Assembly (NCBI GenBank): GCA_021399435.1
Contig: JAJTUP010000008.1
Coordinates: forward strand, 1,612,001-1,676,000
From: Diaporthe sp. PMI_573
Taxonomy: Eukaryota; Ascomycota; Sordariomycetes; Diaporthales; Diaporthaceae
Reading direction: 5' to 3'
Length of the DNA stretch: 64,000 nucleotides
The translations under genes were made by a program, and so were the position numbers. Below the pieces are notes generated by a model, which searched no databases, was not told where the DNA came from, and saw only the letters and a list, made by a program, of their open reading frames with translations. Positions 34,707 to 44,712 of this stretch are shown here, one piece after another; position 1 is the first letter of the stretch; every line of letters begins with the position of its first letter.

Positions 34707-36890
34707 CGTGCCTCTCATGCCAAGGCTGAATGCCAGCTGGCCGGTCTTTCCGTGATGGCGTAGATCTCGATCGGCGTTCTCCAGGCAAGAGACCTGGAAA
34801 TCGACACGACGCGAACCGCAAGCAAACAAGCAATGAGAGAGGGCAGAAGGAATTGAGTTGTAATGAGAGAGTGCTGTGTGGCTAGGGAGTGCTTGGACAC
34901 CAGGGGAGGCAGATCTTTATGCAGGCATGCGGGCATGCAGTCAGGAGCCGGCAGCGGCGACAGAGTGACGGGCCGGAGCTTAGGGAGCTTCGCCCAGTGC
35001 GTAGATACGTGGGTGTGAGGATATCTGAAACAGAACTAGGGCCGAGTCGTAGATGGCGAGCCTTCTGGCCTTGTTGCAGTCCACCTTGAGCCTAGCAGCT
35101 GCCCGTATCACAAGCCGAGGAGGGTGGACGCATACATGAGCACAGGCTAGAACGGGAGCGGCGAGCTCGGCTTATGGGGATATCGCGGGAGTGTCCTTGC
35201 TGTGGCCACCTGGTGGGAGTTCCTGGAGTGTCGGCCTTGTGGTAAAGTTGATGCAGGCAGGGAAGACGATGCCGGGTGCCACCAAACGGACAGCTTCCCT
35301 GTCGAAGTGAGGCTGTTCAGCTCCAGCAATACGAGTGAGTGACCGCAAGCCTCCGAGGTCGAACCCGTGGAACGGCGACTGCTCCTTATCCTTGCCGTAC
35401 CTGGTAGGTCTGCAGCCTGCGCACCTGTGAGCCTGTTTACTTGTGATGCAATGTATTGCCTCGCGAGTCACGGCCTGCACACCAGTGCCTGCAGAGATGG
35501 GTCTTGGATGTAAGTGACGTGAGTGAGTTGGACAGCAGCAGCAAAGCGGTCATCAACGAGTGGTCAGCAGGTGGAGGTAGAGTCAGTCAGACGCTCTTGC
35601 AGACCGTGAAAGACATGGCCCATGGCAGTCACGGCCTCTTCGTCAGATGATACATCTCTATCCATATGTGTGTGATATTCCATGCTGTTAGTATCTCTAC
35701 CACGAAAGCACCTGGGCAACATGCAGCGTTGCCTTCGGGAGCTTCGGACGCCTTTCCTGAGTGGATCGACCCCACTGGCCGAGTGCAAGGGTGCTGCGTA
35801 GATCTTGGTGACGTCCGCGGGGTCCCGTTGGCTCAGAAGCCCTGTCTCTTCACCGGAGACGGGCTGGAGGTGACCGGCTTTGGACGGCCCCCGCGGCGCT
35901 GGCATGGCTGCATCTGGCGGGCCCTGGAGAATGAGGCCGCGTCAGTGATGGCGATGGGTGACGGTTGTTGACTCTGTTGCAGTTGCCACTGATGGGCTGC
36001 GATATATCGAGACTGCAGCAGACTACGACCAAGACTGAACGGCCCGCAGCCCATCCCGTGGAGATCTTGGGTGGGTGCTCGAATGGCTATGGTGCCAGTG
36101 CAATCCAACATCATGAGACCCAGGTTGAGGTGGGGTGGGGTCTATCTACCTACCTTGGTACCTAGCTTACTTACCTAGGTAGGTGCGGAACCAAAGTCTA
36201 CGCTGTAGGGCTGGAGCAGCTCAACTCTACAGCAGGCACGCTGGCAGTCAGCACTGCCGCTTACACAAACAAACAGAGTGCCGAGGCGGGATTTCTCGTT
36301 AATCTGCCACGCCCTTGGATTCTGGGGAGCGACTGCCACGTAGGTCAAGCTCATGTTGGGGTGTCCCGGCTAGAGCAGTATAATAGCTTAGATGAGGCTC
36401 GCATGCCCTCCCGAGGTTCCAACGCTTGGCATGTTTTTGCTATTTTTGTGACGCACAGCAATCACCGTGGTGTTGAGCAGATTCAAGTGACTGATGGGAA
36501 TCCATATTCACTCCATGGCAAATTGGCATATGATCGAGAGGACAGGTTCAGATAATGGACCGACTTGAGGGCTTAGGCCAGCACCCAAACCAAGGCCAAG
36601 AAGGCTCATCAACAGAGAACACAGACACCTGGCTGTGTCGCGCTAAACTTGATCAGGCACCCTGTGCGCCCACGAACCACTCCCAAAACTGAATCATCAC
36701 TTTCTGCGTGACCGCCGAAACATCTCAACGCAAGGCAGATTATGACAGGACAGCAGCACCAACCCCTGGACATGAGACTGCTCACACATAACCATGAAAT
36801 ACTGTCCTCGCCCACCTGTACCCGACCACTGTCTGCATCTGTATCCTGTGATCTCGTTTTGAAAACCAAACAGACGCCAGGGGCCGGAGG
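34707..36890. other. 2.2-kb divergent intergenic region
   Basis: This lies between the amidase and the Cue2-like gene. It contains a cluster of acctaggtaggt/ctacctacctt elements at about 36144-36184, a motif type I recall as common in Sordariomycete intergenic DNA. Two minus-strand open frames (35172-35480 and 35564-35905) have ordinary amino-acid composition but no recognisable domain. Confidence 0.5.
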
Positions 36891-38473
36891 ATGGGGGACA
36901 ATGACCATGTCCCTGATGCGGCCTCGCTGATGAGCAGCCTCGTTGTAAGTCAGAGCATCACATCGCCCGCCTCAGTAGATCCTGACCTGTCGGCCGGATA
37001 CTGCCCCTATGCACATGAGAACTCAGCTAACGCCCCGTCAGGACGAGTTCCGCTCCGCCCTTGATGAGTCCCTCATCATTGCTATCGTCGGTGATTACGA
37101 CCTGGTCCTCCAGCTTGAAGAGGCCCGGGCCATCCTTCAAGGCCTCTCCAAGGATGCAGAAGCCGAAGAGGCGTCTCGCTTCAACGCCAGTGGCGTCGAT
37201 GGCGACGTCGATGGCCTCTCGGGGCTCGAGGGCCCTGCCAACACCAACTCGTCGCACTCCAACTCGGGCTCCAAGCCCGGTACCGACATCTCCTCCAGGA
37301 CTGAGTTCAGCGACTCTCTGTCCGACCACTTCGAGTTGCTTGACTTGCCCCAGGAAGTTGACGTCCTGGCCCTCGATGAGGATGGCAAGATTGCTGAGCT
37401 GAAGACCATGTTTCCCCTCCTCAAGGACATGGACATCAGATTCTCTCTGAGAAAAGCCGACGGAGACTTCACAAAGGCCTGTGAGGAGCTTCTTAGTACC
37501 CAGTTCCTGGAGGAAAATGGACTCCGTCCCAAGGGGATTGAGGGAGCTTTCCGGGACGATCGCCATAATGGTCGTAAGAAAGGCAAGAACAAGGAATTCA
37601 TTCCATCAATGCGACCCACAGCCTTCTTGTGGTAACCTGGTCGAGGGCTTCCTCCCCTTGTTGCTCCCTTCCCAAGCATTTCCCTGGGCATTCAGCTGAC
37701 CCCACACAGGTCGCTCCGGGGCGGAACCCCCCAAGGACAAGGCTGGCAAGGCAAGGCTCGATGTCGAGTACCGCCTCAAGCCCGTGGACTTGGACGCAGA
37801 GGACAAGTCAGCCAGCAGCCCAGTCTCACCTGCACTTACCGCCTCTCGGCCCCTGACCCGGCGGAGCTCGCTCCCCAGGTTGACGGCATATTCCAACGCC
37901 TCGAACGCCGCAGTAGTGTCCGCCCCAAACACACCCGCTCTCACGTCTGCCCCGGATTGGCAGACCGTCCAGCCCACCAACAGACCGCGCAAGACATACA
38001 CCGAGCTGGCGCGTGACGCGTCCAAGGCCCGCGCGACGACGGCGCAGTCCTTCACCGCGGCGCACGCGGCCTACCGGCGTGGCAAGTCAGACGCGCTGTT
38101 CCGGCCCGTGGCCGGGGTGCTGGCGGAGCGGGCCCGCGAGCAGCTGGGGCGGTCCAAGGCGGCGCAGAGCGAGGCCTACGAGGCGCTGGTCGACGACAAC
38201 TCGTCGGCGGGCCACATCGACCTGCACGGCGTGTCCGTCGCCGACGGGGTGCGCATCGCCCTCGAGCGCACCCAGGCCTGGTGGGCCGCCCTCGGCGAGG
38301 ACAGGGCTCGGCGGGCCCGCACGGGTGAGGGCTTCACCGTCGTCACGGGGCTGGGCAACCACAGCTCTGGCGGGGTGTCGCGCATGCGGCAGGACGTTGG
38401 CGCGGCGCTCAAGAGGTCTGGGTGGAGGGTCAGGACTGAGACGGGACAGTTTATCGTGACGGGGAGGGTGTAG
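36891..38473 (+). CDS. Cue2-like endonuclease: CUE-type helices, DUF1771 and SMR domain
   Basis: Exons 36891-36944, 37042-37573 and 37710-38473 encode 449 aa. Donors are GTAAGT and GTAAGA. Splicing gives MSSLVDEFRSALDES and NGRRSGAEPPKDK. N-terminal helical segments (EFRSALDESLIIAIVGDYD; KIAELKTMFPLLKDMD) look like degenerate CUE ubiquitin-binding repeats. A DUF1771 block follows (YTELARDASKARATTAQSF, then AAYRRGKSD). The SMR domain ends the protein with IDLHGVSVADGVRIALE and TVVTGLGNHSSGG. This order matches yeast Cue2 and metazoan N4BP2, which cleave mRNA at collided ribosomes during no-go decay. The DLHG and TGxGxHS motifs needed by SMR nucleases are present, so it should be active. An earlier in-frame reading past 37573 ends quickly in a stop, which supports the second intron. 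Confidence 0.88.
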
Positions 38474-39391
38474 GCATGGAGGGCGATTGGATGTTAGGAG
38501 GTTGTTTGAATTGGCGCTCTTGTGGGATCTGTTTCGGCATCGGGATGTTCTGTTCCGTGGTTTGCTTATGTATCATGGCATTCAACTTGATGAGCTTGCA
38601 TTGTTGGAGTAATTTAGGAATGTTTGGTGTAGATGGGAGGTCAAACAGGTGCCGGAATCAAACAACAAAGGGGTCTGGGCAGAGCTGAGGTTTGGTTTTT
38701 TTTTTCAAGTATTTGACATGGTATGCGCGAGAATAAATGCCGTCTTGGAATCCCAGCACGCAGGCACAGTCTCCCCTGATGGCCTCATGCAGACGGGTAC
38801 GGCGACGAAAATATGCTCCATGTCGCAGAAGCCCTCTCTCAACAGGAACCATCGTACCGGCTCCATGTATGCCCTTCGAAGCTGCTGCTACGGCTTGGCC
38901 TGGGCCCAGAGCGACTCGCCGTGCCTTATCGTGTCGTACCATAGCTCTCACAATGTCGCTGCCATCGCAACAACATACATACCTCAACCGTTCACTTCAG
39001 ACGAGACACTCCAGTGACTGCGCTTGCCTAATAGCACATCATTCGCTTCTGCGGCCAAGCTGCCCACTATACCTAGTGCAACGGAGCAGTAGTTATCCAA
39101 AACCACAGTCCTCAGGCACAGGCATCAACTTCAACCTCCCTTCAATCTTCCAACCTCCAGTCTTCCCGCCTCCGGTCTTCTAGTCTTCCAACTTACCACT
39201 GTCGATTGGCTTGACTCCCAATCTGACCAAGCTCAGTAATCATCACCCTCGACCGTCAATCTGTAAGCTACAGTAAGTTCTCAACTACCCTGTCTATATC
39301 TTTCCAGCCCCCGTTTCCAGCCCTCTTCACCCTTCTCTTTGCCGCACTTGTTACTCACACCTGATTTTCACTTTGGCGTAAAGCAGCCGTC
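38474..39391. other. 0.9-kb intergenic region downstream of the Cue2-like gene
   Basis: This is the 3' region of the Cue2-like gene and the left edge of the accessory block. I see no conserved coding sequence or RNA gene. Confidence 0.5.
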
Positions 39392-40182
39392 ATGCCACAT
39401 CCCCTTGCGACCGTCGCCAACATCTTCGATTCTCGCGAAGAGGAGGTCAAGCAGCGCGAGCACCTACGCACCTTGTAGATGCCCGCAGACTTCGTGCCCG
39501 TCTGCTTCGTTTCCATTGGTTTGGAGGGACATTTAATAAGCACCAATCTTTTCCACACTACAACCCCTCCAACCCTTAATATAACCTCCCTTAGCATAAC
39601 CTCCTCTCACCTAACCTCCTCTCACATAACCTTCTTTAGCATAACCTCCTCTAACACCATAGCAGGTAATTAACGCATATCAAGAAGCAATCACTAAGCT
39701 CGGTCTCGCATCTCAGCAAAAGAACCAGCCCCGTATGGGCCGACATTCCATTGTACAGAGCACTCAAAACACCAAACCCAGACCTCCTCTGCCTGCTGGT
39801 TTTGGAACGGTATCCGAGAACATCGATGGACCCCAACAGCTGTATGACAGACTCAAGGGCTTCTTCCATCGCTGTTGGTGGCACAACCCGTCCTCATACG
39901 AGGCGTCACCATCGCAAGAGAGCGAGGTCAGAGAATACTTCGGTTAACGACTCAACTCCTATGGCAGCTCCGGCAGCGGCTCCAGCAGAGGCTCCAGCAG
40001 ATACTAGCCCTCCAGCCAAGAGGTGAAAGGTGACACACGAGAGCGAAGCCACTGAGGAGGCGAGCGCTCATGGAGGCGAGGCAGTGGTGGGCGGTCAGCG
40101 GGGCGAGCCGAACAAAAAGGGCAAGGATGGCAAGGAGGGATCGGAAGGAGGACCCATGGTTGTCACCTCGGGTGCATCCTAG
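39392..40182 (+). pseudogene. Decayed hypothetical gene lying between two 15-bp minisatellites
   Basis: Several pieces read like protein but in different frames. A 28-codon start exon lies at 39392 (MPHPLATVANIFDSREEEV). A segment at about 39670-39945 includes ENIDGPQQLYDRLKGFFH. A third frame, about 39895-40182, reads RKRARSENTSVNDSTP, APADTSPPAKR, then TGA, then KVTHESEATEEASAHGGEAV and NKKGKDGKEGSEGG before a TAG. The TGA replaces a codon between KR and KV, as expected from TGG to TGA. I recognise no family. Coding-like composition is what I see; pseudogene status is inferred from the stop and frame changes. Confidence 0.4.
39585..39659. repeat. 15-bp minisatellite, array A (about 5 copies)
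   Basis: Consecutive 15-bp units of the form CCTCCTCTCACATAA (variants with TTAGCATAA) lie head to tail. The unit resembles that of array B at 40559-40810. Confidence 0.85.
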
Positions 40183-41392
40183 GCGTGTACGGAGGGAATA
40201 GGGCTGGCATGAATTCGAGACATCCCCCATGGGAGTTGACTGGCCTGCTGGTTCAATCTTATTACGGCGCTCTTGGGTAGCCGCCCGAGGAAAGGCAGAA
40301 AGATAGGAGACAGAACTCTGAATGCGTCACCCTGGCGTGCACGTGGGGTTGGGGAGGGGCAATGGACTGGGAACAGGGCTTGAGACCTCCTTCGGCGTTG
40401 ACTCGCCTGGCTGGCTCTAGACCCTTACGGTGTTGAACGGGCTGCTGCTCGGAGGACTGCAGTTCTTGAAAGGAGACACAACAATACATGAATTGGTCTG
40501 ATGATTGCTTTTGAGTGAGGTCTCTTATAGAGATGCCTGGGGGTCAGCTAGTGCCCAACCTCCTGTGGGATAGCCTCTTGAAGTAGAACCTTCTTGGAAC
40601 AATCTTGTACAAGATAGCCTCTTGTAAACCAACCTCCTATGAGACACCCTCCTATGGGATACCCTCCTATATGACAACATCTTACATAACAACCTCTTGT
40701 ATGACGATCTCCTACATGACAACCTTCTATACGGCATTCCTTTGGGTAATATCTTGTGAGAAAACCTCCTGTGGGACAACCTCATGTGGGAATACCTCCT
40801 GTGTGACGACTAGATAGAAGGTGAGCGAGCTGTTGGGGCTCTAGTGTATAATAATGTTGTAAACTATTTGAACACGTGGCTGCCTAGGTTTACTATGGTA
40901 ACAGTATACCTGAGTAGGCAGGTGACTGTTGCTTTCAATACGCCAGGGTGGGTCATCACAGGCTGAGCCAGATCGACGACGCTGGTCATAGCTGGTTGTT
41001 AAGAGAATGTGCCTTAGATACCATACAATACAATAATCAAACCTTGGTGTTTGCGATCAGAAAGCAACAAGCTGAGCGTCCTCGAGTTGTGTGCTGTCTA
41101 AAAATGCAAGCCACGACTCTCTGTGCCGAGCCCAGTGTCGCAGCAACGACAGCACCACCTAGCACCCGGACAATCTCTCCACGGGCGGGTCCACTTGCAA
41201 GGTTGACATCCACTTTTCTTGCCACACGGTGGTACTCTTTGTTTCAAAATTCTGGTCTCGAAGAAAAAACACCGAGAACGAGTACTTCTGTATAATTTCG
41301 CTGCAACATGGCCAGTGTCAGCCTGCGCCCCTGCACTGCCTGACATGGAAGTCCTGGACCCAAGTAGAGATGCGTTGAAGCGCCATGAGATG
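40183..41392. other. Intergenic DNA around minisatellite B
   Basis: Apart from the minisatellite I see no supported gene. The plus-strand frame at about 41219-41965 overlaps the O-methyltransferase remnant antisense and is its shadow. Confidence 0.5.
40559..40810. repeat. 15-bp minisatellite, array B (about 16 degenerate copies)
   Basis: Units of about 15 bp, such as CCTCCTATGGGATAC, CCTCCTATATGACAA and CCTCCTGTGGGACAA, repeat for 250 bp with a few 13-14 bp variants. Because 15 is a multiple of three, both strands stay open and encode pentapeptide repeats (minus SHRRL/SYKRL-like, plus SYMTT-like). Confidence 0.85.
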
Positions 41393-42762
41393 TCAATCAA
41401 TCCGACATTCAATAACGCCTTCGTTTCCTTCCTTATCGTCACCTGGGTACCAAATCTCTATTATCTTGAGCCCAGCCGCAGATATGATGCTCTGCCATTG
41501 AGCCTCAGTGCGCTCGCATCCCCCGTTTGCCATCATCATGCCGATGTCCTGAGGCAAATCGTCAGCCAGCCTGATCTCACAAGCTTCCAAGGTAATATCA
41601 TACTCACCATGCAAGTGGCCTGCAGACCAACCTGCTCTTCCGGCAGCACATACTCGTCGATGAGCAGAGTTGAATGCTCCCGCGTCACGGACTCAAGCCG
41701 TATTCTGGAGGATCTTGGCCGCTTTCTTGTCGTCCCAGTCGTGGATAACCTGCTTGAACAAATAAAACCGTGCTCCCTTGATAGGTTGTGGAGTAAAAAA
41801 GTCGTAAGCCATCGCCTCGATGCCATCAAGATATATCCTGCTGACCACGCTAGATTGATCTTGGACAAATACACGGCCATGGTACTCTTGCGAAGGCATG
41901 GCCCTTCGGAACTCCTGAGCCCAGTGCCCCTGACCACCGCCGACGTCGACGAGCAGCACATCTAATTCATTCGTCTTGGCTTCTTCAATCTTAGCTCGCA
42001 CAGGATACACGTCAAACCATCGTGTAGACTTTGACTGGCGCACCATCGTGAAGTCCTCAAACGCTTGGCCGTATTCACGGTGCTCTTGGAAATATTCGAA
42101 GAGCGGTGTACCGAAGGTCGCCTCACCAATGGCCCCATATAGCTCCCAGTTCTCATCATGAGATCTGTGCTTGTTGGTGCAAGCAAGTCAGGGAACACCA
42201 AGAAGACGATTGCGGGAAGATCCTGAACTTGCTAGTATTTGCAACCGCCCGCCATACCCTGGCTTGCAAAGAAACGTGTTGCGAGATTGGCTTCATACTT
42301 CTGCGACCCCGGCTCCATGACAAGTCCGGTTATGTCCAAGGGTCTCATGATTCGTACTATTGAGGTTCTTAGCAATATGACCTTTTGCTGAAAATGTGGG
42401 GGAAACTTGCCTATCAAGAGCTCATCGGCGCCCGTGGCTACGCTGAGCTCTGTGGCAGTGGCTCGTCCATCTTTAGATAGGTTTTGTAGAATCCCATGCT
42501 GTTGGGCTAATCGGAAGCAAACCGATTGGCATACGCCAAAGCGCACATGGAACAGCTTCTCGGCTGGGGTAGTGACCGAGGCCTGAAGCTTCTGAATTCG
42601 TCGGAGTAGCAGAGAATGAAGCAAGGCTGGACTTCCCCCCTGCGTTTCTTGTTCAGCCAGATGTTTTAGGTCTTTAATGAATTCATGAGTGGCCATTATA
42701 CAGTCGTCAGGGAGCTTGATACTTTCAGAAAGGAATGAACATCTCCAGAGGGACTTGAGCAT
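41393..42762 (-). pseudogene. SAM-dependent O-methyltransferase (COMT-type), frameshifted
   Basis: The minus strand carries nearly all blocks of a fungal secondary-metabolism O-methyltransferase. They are an N-terminal dimerisation region (RFGVCQSVCFRLAQQHGI, TELSVATGADELLI/VRIMRPL), NWELYGAIGEATFGTPLFEY, the SAM motif LLVDVGGGQGHWAQEF, the catalytic region FYLFKQVIHDWDD, LLIDEYVLPEEQ and the C-terminal GLKIIEIWYPGD. Between ELLI and VRIM is a likely GC-AG intron (GCAAGT...CAATAG, 54 nt, branch GCTAAG). A second intron is 41607-41549 (GTGAGT...CTCAG). The frame is broken three times: a TAG after GGCKY near 42235, a one-base shift near 42175 and another near 41705. No intron placement removes them all. 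The likely start is 42762 or the ATG at 42696. Confidence 0.75.
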
Positions 42763-43240
42763 TGATTAAGGGATATTGCAAGGGCCAACATGTCGCGACG
42801 GATCCGGAACGCCATGTAATCCACGAATGGGATACCAACCCTTCGTGCACGTACCGGTCACCACGGCAGCAGTCGACTGGTCGTTAGGATTGATGACTGG
42901 AAGTGCTGATTGGGCGAGGAACAAATCCGTCCTCCCACACCGGTAGACAGCCTAAGGGTCGACCGCTCCTAAAGCGGCATCAGTCTACACTTGACGAACC
43001 ACAGCGAGCAAAATAGTTACAGATTGTGCTGGGACTTCTGGAAAGAGTATCGGAAGCATCGATGTACTACCTGTCCTATAGAAATTGTACATACCAGCGC
43101 ACCTACCAACGGTGGTACTGGGCATCCGTCCCGGAAGACGGCAGAATAAACGGATCAAACATTTAAATCATGGAAACAAAACCTTCCCGATACCAATAAC
43201 AAGCATCGCTCTTCTGAACAGTGATTGACTTGACAGAACG
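42763..43240. other. Divergent region between the OMT and FMO remnants
   Basis: This 478-bp stretch separates the head-to-head remnants and was probably their shared promoter. I see no clear regulatory element. Confidence 0.45.
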
Positions 43241-44229
43241 ATGAATAAAAGCGTTGTTGTTATTGGCGCTGGCCCATGTGGCCTCGTCGCTATCAAAGAG
43301 ATGATAGCATACTTGGAGGATTACGCCCGGCATTTTGAGTTAGATGGCCATATCACTTACCGCTCAGAGGTTTTCAGCGCAGAATTCAAGGCGGACGGGC
43401 TTTAGGCGTGAATACAGCCAAACATTCAAAGACCAAGTCAACAAGGATACTCAGCGAGTGCTAGTGGTTGTTGGTGGCGAGAGTGGTGCGGACGTCTGTC
43501 AGTGTCATTCTTCTCCTTCTACGGATACCCGTCTTTCATGTTTTGGAATGTTCCAGAACGCATCACTTCAGGACCCTTAGCAGGACTAACGTAACATGTA
43601 GCAGCAGAGCTTGGTGACCTCTCGCCCGAGACAATCAGCTATCTGCACGGGGATATTACTTACTAAGTCCAGACCTTCACACGTTGGTCGATTACAACGC
43701 TTTCATGGAGAGTGTAGCCCGACGCCTAGGCTGTGACCCAAGGCTGCCGGTATCCTGCGTGCTCGCGTTCAACGTTCACATCATGGCGGTCATCTCTGTG
43801 ACGTTGCGCTGTTTCAATTTCACAGGCTCTCGGTTCTACCCGTTGGATCTGTGGCTGTGGCTTGGCACCTTGATAAGTTTCGCCCTGCTCGAGGACGGCA
43901 TTCTCTTCAAGTGGTGGTTCTACCCTCATTGGAGCGTGTGGTACCGACAGCGCGGCCCTGGGGCGGACTCAGGTCACTTATGTGCTGTACTGAGCTGTGT
44001 CAACATATGGAGAGCGACGGCCGTAACAAGAGGCTTCGTGCTTTTGCTCATCTGGTCGACGCTGGCCCTGTATGTACTACGGCTGCTCTCTGGGCCGGTG
44101 TTTGTGGTGCATACCATCTTCACCGCACTGGGGCTGCGATTTGCAAGGAGATGGGGTGGCATGTTGCGTCCTAAGATGTTTGCGCCGCACGATGCCGAAT
44201 GGCGTCTTTTGGATTTGTTGCTGCCATGA
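43241..44229 (+). pseudogene. Flavin-containing monooxygenase, internally deleted
   Basis: The ATG at 43241 opens MNKSVVVIGAGPCGLVAIKE, the FAD-binding Rossmann motif of FMOs. It is followed at once by YLEDYARHFELDGHITY, which normally lies ~60-80 residues later, so DNA between them is missing. A TAG ends this frame at 43405. A second frame carries QRVLVVVGGESGADVC, the NADPH-binding Rossmann motif, at about 43455-43500. After another gap a 181-codon frame (43684-44229) gives VDYNAFMESVARRLGCDPRLP, HWSVWYRQRGPGAD and hydrophobic segments, resembling the FMO C terminus. Because of the deletions and frame changes it cannot make a working enzyme. It lies head-to-head with the broken O-methyltransferase. 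Confidence 0.75.
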
Positions 44230-44712
44230 CGCGAGAGATGATGTGATTGGGTGGAATCGCCACGACCGACTTGAAGCAAGGTGGTATTCTCAAGGCCGCG
44301 GTGAAGAGATCAAAGGGGGAAAGTTTAGCAGTGGAAGTGATCAACTGTGGGAAATCCTGGAGTAAGGTTAATATGTTGGCGCGTGACGGGACGGTCCCTG
44401 ATAAGCACTACATGTAAGCAGCCTAAATTTGGGTGCAACTCCAGGTTCCTCGGAACACCTCGGTTCCGCCCGATGACGCAGGACAGTGGTCCTCCCACCC
44501 ACACGGGCATTCACTACTGACAGGGATCAGCTTCCCCTTCCTCGCGGCCCTCGTCCCGTCACAACACCCAACCATCGCCGTCATCCATCATCAGGAGCTA
44601 CTTCATCCTTATCAATAACCGGCTCATTCACCAGGTCCAAGAGGTCTCGCCTGTCGCTTGCGCTCTGCACTGTGCCTTTATCTACCGCCGCTCAGCGGCA
44701 CTCTCGGTCAAT
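44230..44712. other. Promoter region of the NPC1 homologue
   Basis: This 483-bp stretch separates the FMO remnant from the NPC1 homologue. It contains a pyrimidine- and CATC-rich leader just before the ATG. No gene is seen. Confidence 0.5.

Noticed and set aside
36144..36184. Palindromic acctaggtaggt cluster as a possible attachment site or terminator
   Set aside because: Such TACCTAGG elements are, as I recall, scattered in Sordariomycete intergenic DNA; no flanking duplication or stem with a T-run is present.
41219..41965. 248-codon plus-strand frame
   Set aside because: It is antisense to conserved O-methyltransferase motifs, which are the real signal.
38474..44712. An intact biosynthetic gene cluster
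   Set aside because: The OMT and FMO are both broken and no backbone enzyme (PKS, NRPS, terpene cyclase) is present in the window.
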